A stretch of 22,499 nt of DNA from JAFDVL01 sp043736395 (GTDB taxonomy: Bacteria; Acidobacteriota; Blastocatellia; RBC074): assembly GCA_043736395.1 (NCBI GenBank), contig JAYTCQ010000382.1, positions 1 through 22,499 on the forward strand. Direction: 5' to 3'. This document shows positions 8,843 to 15,866 of this stretch, piece by piece; positions within the stretch are counted from its first letter, which is position 1; every line of letters begins with the position of its first letter. The notes under the pieces are model-generated. The model was given only the letters and a program-made list of their open reading frames with translations, was not told where the DNA came from and searched no databases. The position numbers were made by a program, and so were the translations under genes.

Positions 8843-9526
8843 TTAATAGCTTGGTTGATGTTTTATCCGATACTCTTCATAGTAATTTTTATAGCCTAAA
8901 AGCCTGGCTGTCGGAGCCAGCAAAACCCTCATCGCTTTTTGCACGCCGATTGGTGGGCCTTCAGCCAGATAAGCATCCATTTCGTTGCCGTAAACCGAGA
9001 GCTGCATAATCATCGCAAGCGTGCTCGGCTTTCCACCAAAGCTGTCACCGAAGGGATAGATTTGCGATAAATGATAGGCAAATTCGACCGTGAGGCTTTT
9101 TTCGATTTCATTGCTTTCAACGATTACCGGTTGATCCGTTTCATTAAATGGTCGGTGCGCCGTGCCGACAGGAATCGTTAACGATTCACCGGCTTTGACA
9201 ATTTTTTTCTCGCCATTTACCAGAATGCTTAAGACGCCTTCTTTCACGGCAAAGATTTCTACTAAATTTGTGTGTATATGTTCCGGCGGCCCGGGAGCCT
9301 TTGGTTGCAACGTAAGGCTCGAATGTACCCAGCCGTCCTTGACCGAAAGAATGGTCTGATCAAATCCTTCGGACTTACTGTGCAGGATGTCACCCGGTTT
9401 GAAATAGGTAGCTAAATCAGGTTTCTTCTCAGGAAAGATGTAGGAGTTAGCGATGATGCCGATAATTAAATATGCGGCTGTGGCTAGCAATGTCCATAAG
9501 AAAATGCGTTTGAGTGTTTCTTTCAT
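8843..9526 (-). CDS. Membrane-anchored cupin-domain protein
   Basis: The ATG at 9526 follows a very strong GGAGGAG site (9529-9535), so the longer TTG reading from 9538 is rejected. The 227-residue product starts with one hydrophobic helix (about residues 8-28, FLWTLLATAAYLIIGIIANSYIF), so it is anchored or exported. Residues about 65-145 form a cupin barrel with motif 1 PEHIHTNLVEIFAVKEG (two His and a Glu, the usual metal ligands) and motif 2 ending in VGTAHRPFN. Cupins of this type bind a metal and a small molecule or catalyse oxidations or isomerisations; the substrate here is unknown. The tail (residues 150-227) is unassigned. It follows the 30-residue small gene by 113 bases on the same strand. 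Confidence 0.85.
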   Translation of the reverse strand: MKETLKRIFLWTLLATAAYLIIGIIANSYIFPEKKPDLATYFKPGDILHSKSEGFDQTILSVKDGWVHSSLTLQPKAPGPPEHIHTNLVEIFAVKEGVLSILVNGEKKIVKAGESLTIPVGTAHRPFNETDQPVIVESNEIEKSLTVEFAYHLSQIYPFGDSFGGKPSTLAMIMQLSVYGNEMDAYLAEGPPIGVQKAMRVLLAPTARLLGYKNYYEEYRIKHQPSY

Positions 9527-9639
9527 ATTCTCCTCCAACGGTTAAAGCGATGAATTTAGCCTTCAAAAACTAGCGCGTAATATTTGGGGGAAAAGTGTCA
9601 CAAAGCATTGACCAGACCCGAATTACTGATGGGAACAGT

Positions 9640-9732
9640 TTACTGCGCGAAGATAATTGAAACCAAGGCCGTGAGAAAAGCCGCTGCTAGAAATAGTTTG
9701 TTGATGAATTGAAAATACGAATACTGGTACAT
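9640..9732 (-). CDS. Candidate small membrane or signal-like peptide, 30 aa
   Basis: A short minus-strand reading frame from ATG 9732 to TAA at 9640-9642. The start has a perfect GGAGGA site (9738-9743) at good spacing, as strong as that of the cupin gene downstream. The peptide opens with aromatic, polar residues (MYQYSYFQFINK) and continues as a hydrophobic helix of about 17 residues ending SIIFAQ. It could be a single-helix membrane peptide, like regulators of membrane complexes, or a signal peptide whose mature gene was lost, since IFA-Q resembles a cleavage site. It lies 113 bases upstream of the cupin gene and could share its transcript. No family recognised; the start signal is the main evidence. 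Confidence 0.5.
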   Translation of the reverse strand: MYQYSYFQFINKLFLAAAFLTALVSIIFAQ

Positions 9733-10311
9733 GATTTTCCTCCAATGATAAGCAGATGATCAAAATGAATCCGGTATAGACAGGATTGACATGATGAACA
9801 GGATTGACGAAATCCCTCATTTTGATTGGCGTTTTGGGGCATCTTGTTAATCTTGTCAATCCTGTCTAAGCCTGCTTTTTTTAGCTTGGGTACTTAGTTG
9901 TTGAATGGAACAAAAATTGTTCTCAATCAGTAACGCGGAAAAAGTGTGGGAAAAGTATCAATTGTTGTGCAGTCTTGTGCTTTGGTTTCAAACGAATAAA
10001 CGAAGAACGTCAACAGAAAACAACATGAAACGATAAATTTGCGAGTAGAACATAACCTTATCATTCCTTCCCGATAGAAAATTATTTCGGCGAAATTGCC
10101 TTCAATTGTTAACGCGTAAGGAAAATGAAAAAGGTATCAGGCAGGAAAAAATAATTACTTCAAAATTTTTTTGATTGGCTGGAAGGCAGTTAATTGTTGG
10201 TGAGTTGTCCGTCAAGCCAGACTTTCGTCATATACGAATAACGCTTGACGGTAATGGCGGAGGTGCCAGGAATTTCGGAAGAACGTGAACCGGAAATTAA
10301 GAATTTGGATG
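9733..10311. other. Gene-poor stretch with an imperfect inverted repeat
   Basis: About 580 bases between the 30-residue gene and the PilZ stop, both on the minus strand. It contains the inverted repeat at 9777-9868 and otherwise AT-rich DNA with frequent stops on both strands. A 13-codon minus reading at 10190-10231 resembles the first residues of a class IV aminotransferase, but is too short to call. It presumably holds the promoter for the small gene and cupin gene. Confidence 0.5.
9777..9868. repeat. Imperfect inverted repeat of GACAGGATTGACA-type units
   Basis: Arms 9777-9804 and 9841-9868 match at 25 of 28 positions when one is reverse-complemented, with a 36-base centre. Within the left arm the unit ACAGGATTGAC occurs twice (9780-9790 and 9798-9808), 18 bases apart. 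No T-run follows, so it is not a typical terminator. It looks like a dispersed intergenic palindromic element, but no second copy is in this window. Confidence 0.75.
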
Positions 10312-10731
10312 CTACAGGATCAGGCGCCGCAACGCGCCTTGCCAGATTGCAGAATCTTCTGCCATTACTTTAATCCCGTATTTATTGCCTTCATCGGGAT
10401 GCTCAATATCTGCAATGCGAGTCACTACAGCACAAACGTGGGTGTCTTCTTCCGGGTGAATAATTGTAATAATGACGCGCTCCTCCCAGGTCAATTCCAT
10501 CAATGTTTGAATTAAAATTCCGGTGACGCTGACATCGAGGCTGCGCCCCATTCCTTTTTTTTCAGGAGTGGTAATGTGCAGATCAATTTCTGCCGGAATT
10601 CGCGCCACATATTTTCTACGTTCATCAACTAATGCTTCGCCTGGACTCCAAACTGGCTCTTTCTCAGCGGGGGCATCCTCTGTGACAACTTCTACGCTGA
10701 TAATATTATTAAGAGGATCGTAGCTATTCAC
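10312..10731 (-). CDS. PilZ-domain protein, probable c-di-GMP receptor
   Basis: I choose GTG at 10731, preceded by AAAGGA nine bases upstream, giving 139 residues; a longer reading from ATG 10857 adds 42 residues with no ribosome site and no family likeness. The core (about residues 36-139) is a PilZ barrel: the N-terminal arginine motif is present as ERRKYVARIPAEI, with the spacing one residue off the usual RxxxR (KxxxR or RxxxxR), and the second motif is intact as DVSVTGI (DxSxxG). PilZ proteins bind cyclic di-GMP and alter motility, secretion or polysaccharide synthesis; the altered arginine motif leaves binding uncertain. It stands alone, with no GGDEF or EAL gene nearby, and is divergent from the secreted protein gene at 10955. 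Confidence 0.82.
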   Translation of the reverse strand: MNSYDPLNNIISVEVVTEDAPAEKEPVWSPGEALVDERRKYVARIPAEIDLHITTPEKKGMGRSLDVSVTGILIQTLMELTWEERVIITIIHPEEDTHVCAVVTRIADIEHPDEGNKYGIKVMAEDSAIWQGALRRLIL

Positions 10732-10954
10732 AAATATCCTTTCGAGATAATTTTGATAAAGGCCAGCACGGCAGGGGCTAAAAAAATAGGAGGCCTCAAA
10801 AGCCAAAGAACTTTGACTCAGTTTTAGTGTAGCATAGCTTAGGAGTTGCGCCAGCATTAACTGTTGAAGATAATTGTCTCGCAGCTTTTATTGTCCGCGA
10901 TAAACCGGACAGTGTTTTAACTTCTGGCTACGTCCTTTTTCAGGAGATTGCATC

Positions 10955-12121
10955 ATGCCGCAAATCAGGCTTATCACCCTTAAATTAGTTGCCATATCCT
11001 TACTAACGCAATTATTTGCGGGAGTTCCTGTTTCGCCACAACCATTTGATGTCTTAGCGAAACCAAATCGAATTAATTTATTGCAACTCAGTCAGCGGAT
11101 TTCTGAGCCGGGCGGATATTTCGGCTCCGACAACTTGGTTTCGAACGAACTTTCTTTGCAGCACGTGATCCCGAAGCTCAATCAAATGGGAGTCACAGGA
11201 GGTGTTTATCTCGGCGTCGGGCCGGATCAGAGTTTTACTTATATTACGGCCATTAAACCAAGCAAAGCTTTCATGATTGATATTCGTCGTGATTGTTTAT
11301 TGCATCATTTGTTATTGAAATCACTGTTTCAATTGTCACATAACCGAATTGAATATTTGTCGCTGATGTTTGCCAGACCCATCCCTCCCAAATCGAAAGA
11401 GTGGAATAAAAAGCCGCTCAAGGATTTGGTGGAATACATTGATCGGACGCCGTCTGATCCGAAGCTTTATGAAAAATATCGCGCCGAAATCAAACCGTTG
11501 ATTAATAGTTTTGGCTTTAATTTAACTGAGCGGGAACTGGAAGCGCTGGAAAAAATTCATCGCGCGTTTTATCAATCAGGGATGGAAACACGCTACATCA
11601 TTCGGGATCGTCCGATGCCCTCGAATCGTTATTTTCCCAGCTATCGCAGCATTTTGCTCGAAACTGACCTGAACAACGAACAGCGAAATTACCTGGCGAC
11701 AGAAGACAATTATCAATTTTTGAAAAAAATGCAGGATGAAAATCGGATCATTCCCGTGACCGGGGATTTATCCGGCGAACATGCTGTCAAAGAAATTGGG
11801 AAGTATTTAAAAGAGACCGGCGAGAAAGTTTCTGCGTTTTATGTTTCCAATGTGGAATTTTATTTGTGGCGGCAAAGCGGAAGCTTTGATCGCTTCGTGT
11901 CAAATTTAAAAAGTCTGCCGATTGACGAAAAAAGTGTGATTATTCGCAGCTATTTCAATTATGCCTACTACGCCTATCAGCACCCGTTAACGATTGAAAA
12001 TCACTTCAGTGTGCAATTGTTGCAAACGATTGACAGCGTGATTAAGGATTCTGATTCCAACACGAACAATTATAATTCGTACTATGATCTGGTGACGCGA
12101 CACGTCATTGATTATAAGTAA
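10955..12121 (+). CDS. Secreted LIC_10091-like protein of unknown function
   Basis: A 388-residue protein with a CAGGAG ribosome site eight bases before the ATG and a signal-peptide-like start (LKLVAISLLTQLFAG, residues about 9-23). The first half carries the conserved run SEPGGYFGSDNLVSNE, then YLGVGPDQSFTYIxAIKP and AFMIDIRRDCLLHHLLLKSLF, which I recognise from the LIC_10091 family first named in Leptospira and frequent in Acidobacteria and Myxococcota. The IDIRR stretch and the later AFYVSNVEFYLW segment recall a methyltransferase-like fold, but no function is established. Expected location is the periplasm or surface. A 6-bp hairpin (TGTCCG/CGGACA, 10892-10911) lies in the leader. No terminator is visible before yebC. 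Confidence 0.72.
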   Translation: MPQIRLITLKLVAISLLTQLFAGVPVSPQPFDVLAKPNRINLLQLSQRISEPGGYFGSDNLVSNELSLQHVIPKLNQMGVTGGVYLGVGPDQSFTYITAIKPSKAFMIDIRRDCLLHHLLLKSLFQLSHNRIEYLSLMFARPIPPKSKEWNKKPLKDLVEYIDRTPSDPKLYEKYRAEIKPLINSFGFNLTERELEALEKIHRAFYQSGMETRYIIRDRPMPSNRYFPSYRSILLETDLNNEQRNYLATEDNYQFLKKMQDENRIIPVTGDLSGEHAVKEIGKYLKETGEKVSAFYVSNVEFYLWRQSGSFDRFVSNLKSLPIDEKSVIIRSYFNYAYYAYQHPLTIENHFSVQLLQTIDSVIKDSDSNTNNYNSYYDLVTRHVIDYK

Positions 12122-12162
12122 TGGCGATAAGTATTGCAGATGGAATTAACCTCGCAGCGCCA

Positions 12163-12192
12163 CTGACAACTGGTAAAACGTCGTGGTATAGT
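12163..12192 (+). promoter_or_regulatory. Extended -10 promoter for yebC
   Basis: CTGACA at 12163-12168 (one mismatch to TTGACA), an 18-base spacer and TATAGT at 12187-12192 preceded by TGG, which makes an extended -10. Transcription would start near 12199, about 40 bases before the yebC ATG. Confidence 0.55.
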
Positions 12193-12238
12193 ACCGCGCT
12201 TACATCCTTCAATTCATTTATATCTGAGGTAAACAAAC

Positions 12239-12982
12239 ATGTCAGGGCACTCAAAATGGCACACTATTAAGCACAAAAAAGGCGCGCTCGATGCCAAGCG
12301 CGGGAAAGTTTTTACCAAGTTAATTAAAGAAATTTCAGTCGCAGCACGAACTGGCGGCAGCGGTGACGTTGCCCTGAACGCGCGTTTACGTAAAGCTGTG
12401 AATGATGCAAAAGCCGAAAACATGCCGAACGATACGATTGACCGTGCCGTTAAACGCGGAACTGGTGAACTCGAAGGCGTGAACTACGATGAGATCACGT
12501 ATGAAGGTTACGGCCCCGCCGGAGTCGCCGTGATTATCGAAACGATGACTGATAATCGCAATCGGACGGTCGCGGAAATTCGTCACGCCTTTTCGAAAAA
12601 TGGCGGCAATATGGGCGAATCAAATTCCGTCGCCTGGATGTTTGATCGCAAAGGTCAAATCATCGTGGACGCAGCCGCGAAGAGTGAAGATGAAGTTATG
12701 GAAATCGCTCTTAATGCAGGTGCGGAAGATATGCAACCGGATGCTGACAGCTACGAAATTATTACTTCTCCTGAAGAATTTGACGTCGTCTTGGAAGCTG
12801 TCAAGAAGGCCGGAATTGAGCCACTTTCGGCTGAAATTTCGATGATTCCACAAAATTATATCAAGCTCGAAGGCAAAGACGCACAGCAAATGCTCAAGCT
12901 GTATGAAGTGCTTGATGATCATGAGGATGTGCAAAACGTCTACGCCAATTTCGACATTGATGAAGAAACCATGGGGGCATAA
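12239..12982 (+). CDS. yebC: YebC/PmpR family protein (translation or transcription regulator)
   Basis: The start MSGHSKWHTIKHKKGALDAK is diagnostic for the YebC/TACO1 family, and the length of 247 residues is standard. Further family marks are NARLRKAVNDAKAENMPNDTIDRAVKRG, the YEGYGPAGVAVIIE strand, the NGGNMGESNSVAWMFDRKG stretch and a C-terminal acidic segment. Family members act in the cytosol; YebC and mitochondrial TACO1 are reported to help ribosomes through proline stretches, and PmpR-type members as DNA-binding regulators. TGAGG precedes the ATG by about nine bases, with an extended -10 promoter further up. A nuclease gene follows after 56 bases. In many bacteria yebC sits beside ruvC/ruvA, so the resolvase-like neighbour fits that habit. 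Confidence 0.96.
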   Translation: MSGHSKWHTIKHKKGALDAKRGKVFTKLIKEISVAARTGGSGDVALNARLRKAVNDAKAENMPNDTIDRAVKRGTGELEGVNYDEITYEGYGPAGVAVIIETMTDNRNRTVAEIRHAFSKNGGNMGESNSVAWMFDRKGQIIVDAAAKSEDEVMEIALNAGAEDMQPDADSYEIITSPEEFDVVLEAVKKAGIEPLSAEISMIPQNYIKLEGKDAQQMLKLYEVLDDHEDVQNVYANFDIDEETMGA

Positions 12983-12983
12983 G

Positions 12984-13033
12984 TTTTGAGTTTCGAGGAA
13001 TCGAACAAGAACCTCGAACCCCGAAACTCGAAA
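12984..13033. repeat. Imperfect palindrome of TTTCGAG-type units after yebC
   Basis: Arms 12984-12995 (TTTTGAGTTTCG) and 13022-13033 (CGAAACTCGAAA) pair with one G-T, and an inner TTCGAGG/CCTCGAA pair (12992-12998 with 13012-13018) offers a competing stem. It starts one base after the yebC stop and has no T-run, so it is a weak terminator candidate; it may be an intergenic repeat element. Confidence 0.6.
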
Positions 13034-13038
13034 TTATA

Positions 13039-13722
13039 ATGAACAGGCGTGGCGCTGAAACAGGCAGTGGATTTCAAGATGCGATTAATCGCACAAATGA
13101 AGCTTATGAAAAGCTTGGTCGCGCCTGTATCACGCGCAAAGCGATTCCCGGAAAATTCCTGATTGATCGCGGAGAAGCACGGCGCGGCTTATCATTACCT
13201 ACGATTAATCTTTCCGCTCACGGTACGCAGGCACGATTCAGCTCGGCCAATCTCAAAGGCATAGTCAAAGAAAGCAAGGCGACGAACTGGCGCAAATTTA
13301 TCCCGGAATCAAAAGCTGAACCTGACTACGGCGGAGCGCTGGCTCCTGATGGACGGGCTATTTTTTATGATGCCAAAACTACGCGCCGTGAGCTTTTGGA
13401 TTTTGACAATTTACATGCGCATCAAATTGAATTTTTAGACAGAGTGGCAAAAGTTGGAGCTGTCGCTGGATTTCTGGTTGAATTCAACGCGCATAAAAAA
13501 ATCTATTTTCTCCCCATTCAAATCGTCGTGATGTGGCGTGATCAGGCAACGCGCAAAAGTATCCCCTACAATTTTTTTGTTGAATATCTAATTCCTGCAC
13601 CCGCTGGAAAGGGCTTCATGATGTTTGATTATCTGGCAGCAATTGAAACACAGGAGAATCGGTATGGCTTTGGGTATTCAAATTTCTCGCTGCAAATAGT
13701 TAAGAAAGTTCGCAGTCGTTAG
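13039..13722 (+). CDS. recU: RecU-like Holliday junction resolvase/nuclease
   Basis: A 227-residue protein close in length to RecU (about 200). The N-terminal GxxFQxAINRTNEAYEKLGRACITRKAIP matches the RecU opening (FE..I..TN..Y). The nuclease centre shows PDYGGALAPDGRAIFYDAKTT, placing D96, D111 and K113 where RecU has its D-(E/D)xK metal site, followed by NLHAHQIEFLDRVAKVGAVAGFLVEF with the conserved Gln. RecU cuts four-way junctions during recombination repair. No clear ribosome site precedes the ATG, and the lead region is a palindrome, so translation may be weak. The last few codons (VRSR) and the stop are written by the repeat that follows, so the true C-terminus may have been altered. 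RecU is best known from Firmicutes; related nucleases occur elsewhere. Confidence 0.78.
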   Translation: MNRRGAETGSGFQDAINRTNEAYEKLGRACITRKAIPGKFLIDRGEARRGLSLPTINLSAHGTQARFSSANLKGIVKESKATNWRKFIPESKAEPDYGGALAPDGRAIFYDAKTTRRELLDFDNLHAHQIEFLDRVAKVGAVAGFLVEFNAHKKIYFLPIQIVVMWRDQATRKSIPYNFFVEYLIPAPAGKGFMMFDYLAAIETQENRYGFGYSNFSLQIVKKVRSR

Positions 13723-13786
13723 TTTGCAGTTCGCAGTTTCTCTTTGCGAGTGCAAAGTGCGAACTAAAAACTGTAACCTGCAAACT
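13707..13786. repeat. Imperfect palindrome of AGTTYGCAGT-type units overlapping the recU stop
   Basis: AGTTTGCAGTTCGCAGTTT (13721-13739) matches the reverse complement of 13768-13786 at 17 of 19 positions. AGTTCGCA occurs directly at 13707-13714 and 13729-13736 and inverted as TGCGAACT at 13758-13765. The element covers the recU stop codon (13720-13722). Confidence 0.7.
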
Positions 13787-13805
13787 TTCCCTCTTCCCCA
13801 TAAAA

Positions 13806-13833
13806 TTAACATGGGATTAACTTTAATTTAAGC
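13806..13833 (+). promoter_or_regulatory. PhoB/PhoP-like direct-repeat box upstream of the response regulator
   Basis: Three half-sites TTAACA (13806-13811), TTAACT (13817-13822) and TTAAGC (13828-13833) are each separated by five bases, an 11-base period. This is the layout known for OmpR/PhoB-class regulators and close to the Bacillus PhoP half-site TTAACA. It lies 35-62 bases before the regulator ATG. Confidence 0.5.
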
Positions 13834-13867
13834 TCGTTCTTATCTTTTTGTCGTATTTTGGAGAGCC

Positions 13868-14569
13868 ATGAAACCACACATCTTAATTATTGAAGACGAT
13901 GCCGATATTGCCGAAAGCATTCGCTATAATATGGAACGCGTTGGGAATTGTACGGCTGAAATCGCCCTCACCGGAGAGCTTGGACTGACAGTTTTACAGC
14001 GAGACCCTAATGTTGCGTTAGTCATTTTGGATTTGCATTTGCCGGGAATTAACGGCTTCGAGCTGTGCCGCCGGATTCGTCAGGATGAGGCTTTGAAAAA
14101 ATTGCCAATCATCATGTTAACGGCAATGGCGAACGAAAATGATAAGGTGCAGGGGCTGGAAGCTGGCGCGGATGATTACATTACGAAGCCTTTTAGTGTG
14201 CGTGAATTGGTCGCCCGGATGCGAGCCGCGCTGCGCCGCGCCGGATATGAAGAGGAAGAAAAAGAATTTTTTGATGACGGAGAATTGAAAATTGATTATG
14301 CCGGATTTACGGTTACCTGCGGCGGCAAAGAAGTCAAATTCACCCGTAAGGAGTTCGCATTATTAGCTTTATTAACTCGCAATCAGGGACGCGTCATCCC
14401 GCGCGAAAGATTACTGGATCACGTCTGGGGGTTGGCATATTACGGCGAAGCGCGGACGCTTGATGTTCACATGAGCGGCTTACGGCGCAAGCTCGGAGAG
14501 ACCGGTGAATATATTGAAACCGTTATCGGCATCGGCTACCGATTTCGCAGCAAAGACTTGTCCTCCTAA
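13868..14569 (+). CDS. OmpR/PhoB-family response regulator (orphan)
   Basis: A standard 233-residue two-domain regulator with GGAGAG before the ATG. The receiver (residues about 1-122) has the acidic pair E9/D10-D11, the phosphoacceptor D55 in LVILDLHLPG, T85 and K107 in YITKPF, so it should be phosphorylated normally. An acidic linker (EEEEKEFFDDGE) leads to the winged-helix DNA-binding domain (about 140-230) with FTRKEFALLALL, the RERLLDHVWG segment, RTLDVHMSGLRRKLG recognition helix and VIGIGYRF wing. No histidine kinase gene is adjacent. The PhoB/PhoP-like box directly upstream suggests autoregulation and possibly a phosphate-type regulon, but the signal cannot be read from this window. 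Confidence 0.95.
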   Translation: MKPHILIIEDDADIAESIRYNMERVGNCTAEIALTGELGLTVLQRDPNVALVILDLHLPGINGFELCRRIRQDEALKKLPIIMLTAMANENDKVQGLEAGADDYITKPFSVRELVARMRAALRRAGYEEEEKEFFDDGELKIDYAGFTVTCGGKEVKFTRKEFALLALLTRNQGRVIPRERLLDHVWGLAYYGEARTLDVHMSGLRRKLGETGEYIETVIGIGYRFRSKDLSS

Positions 14570-14674
14570 ATTCCTTAAGCCACTCCACTCAGCCAAAGAT
14601 AAAATCTCACCTTGTCTTCTGAAAAGATGTACAATAAATACTTGCCCCATTCATCGAATTCGAGGTGAAAGTTT

Positions 14675-15838
14675 ATGTCTGTCCAACGTCACGATTGGTC
14701 GCTTCAGCGCAAGGGAATTATTGATCAGGAACGGCATCAAGAGCGCGTCAAAGATGCGATCAAAAAAAATCTTGGTTCCATTGTTTCCAATGAATCCATC
14801 ATTCTGTCGAATGGTCGCAAGAAGGTGAAAATCCCGATGCGCGCCTTGGACGAATATAAATTTCGCTTCGACCACACCAAGCGAAAACACGTCGGTCAGG
14901 GCGATGGCAAAACAAAAGTCGGAGACGTCATCGGACGTGAAAATCAACCCGGACAACAAGGCAGCGGACAGGGCGAAGCAGGCAACGAAGGCGGTCAGGA
15001 TTTTTACGAAGCCGAAGTCAATATTGATGAAATTGCCGCATTGATTTTCGAAGATTTACAATTGCCGTTCCTGGAAGAAAAAGCCAAACAGGCAGTTCCG
15101 GCACGCACTACAAAATTTACCGAAATCCGTCGCGTTGGAGCCATGTCGAATCTCGATAAGCGACGTTCGATGCTTGAAAACATTCGTCGCAATGCTCGTG
15201 AACATGGACGCGCCAAAGTTGGCGGCTTCAAAAAAGATGACCTGCGTTTTAAGAGCTGGGAAGAGGACGTCCGATATGAATCCAACGCCGCGATTATTGC
15301 GATGATGGACGTTTCCGGTTCGATGAGCGAATTCAAAAAATACATTGCGCGAAGCTTCTTTTTCTGGATGGTTCGCTTTTTGAGAACCAAATACGATCAG
15401 GTCAAAATCGTTTTCATCAGCCATCACACCGAAGCCAAAGAAGTGACCGAAGAGCAATTTTTCACACAAGGCGAATCCGGCGGAACAGTCGTGAGTTCTG
15501 CATATAAGTTAGCCCTCGACATTATCGAAGAACGCTTCCCGCCGCGCGATTGGAATGTCTATCCGTTTCATTTTTCGGATGGTGATAATTATTATTCCGA
15601 CAACGATGAAGCCGTTACCTTAGCTGATAAATTAATTGAACGATGCAATTTATTCGGCTACGGTGAAATCGGCGAAGAGGGCGGCGGAATGTATCGTCGC
15701 AGCTCTGGGGCATTGCTTTCTATTTTCACAGATCGGATCAAAAATCAGGCGCGATTTATCGGTGTAAAAATTGATGAAAAAGAGGATGTGTATCCCGCGC
15801 TGAAAAAGTTTTTTGGTAAACAGGAAGCTGAAGTTTAG
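14675..15838 (+). CDS. DUF444 family protein (YeaH/YhbH-like, von Willebrand A fold)
   Basis: A 387-residue protein with GAGGTG about eight bases before the ATG. It follows the DUF444 layout: basic start with RHQERVKDAIKKNL, SIILSNGRKKVKIPMRALDEYKFRF, a glycine/glutamine-rich linker (about 92-110), then FTEIRRVGAMSNLDKRRSM and a VWA-like domain with the metal site AMMDVSGSMSEFKK (DxSxS) and VFISHHTEAKEVTEEQFF, SGGTVVSSAYKLA and FHFSDGDNYYSD. In many bacteria this gene forms a set with the kinase prkA and with spoVR, linked to stress, stationary phase or sporulation; neither partner is within this window. It follows the response regulator by 105 bases on the same strand; no clear promoter is seen between them. 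Confidence 0.92.
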   Translation: MSVQRHDWSLQRKGIIDQERHQERVKDAIKKNLGSIVSNESIILSNGRKKVKIPMRALDEYKFRFDHTKRKHVGQGDGKTKVGDVIGRENQPGQQGSGQGEAGNEGGQDFYEAEVNIDEIAALIFEDLQLPFLEEKAKQAVPARTTKFTEIRRVGAMSNLDKRRSMLENIRRNAREHGRAKVGGFKKDDLRFKSWEEDVRYESNAAIIAMMDVSGSMSEFKKYIARSFFFWMVRFLRTKYDQVKIVFISHHTEAKEVTEEQFFTQGESGGTVVSSAYKLALDIIEERFPPRDWNVYPFHFSDGDNYYSDNDEAVTLADKLIERCNLFGYGEIGEEGGGMYRRSSGALLSIFTDRIKNQARFIGVKIDEKEDVYPALKKFFGKQEAEV

Positions 15839-15866
15839 AATCATTACTTTTAGCAATGACGTTGGG

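Noticed and set aside
9623..9859. A 78-residue minus-strand frame covering the inverted repeat.
   Set aside because: Its N-terminal half is simply the translated repeat (VNPVHHVNPV), it has no ribosome site, and it overlaps the better supported 30-residue frame.
9777..9868. A CRISPR array, suggested by repeated ACAGGATTGAC units.
   Set aside because: Only two direct copies 18 bases apart, no spacers of regular length and no cas genes; an inverted repeat explains it.
10190..10231. Minus-strand peptide MTKVWLDGQLTNN, like the first residues of a branched-chain or D-amino-acid aminotransferase.
   Set aside because: Only 13 codons, stop follows at once, and no further homologous sequence is seen downstream; chance likeness cannot be excluded.
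10732..10857. N-terminal extension of the PilZ protein from ATG 10857.
   Set aside because: No ribosome site and no family likeness; GTG at 10731 has AAAGGA at good spacing.
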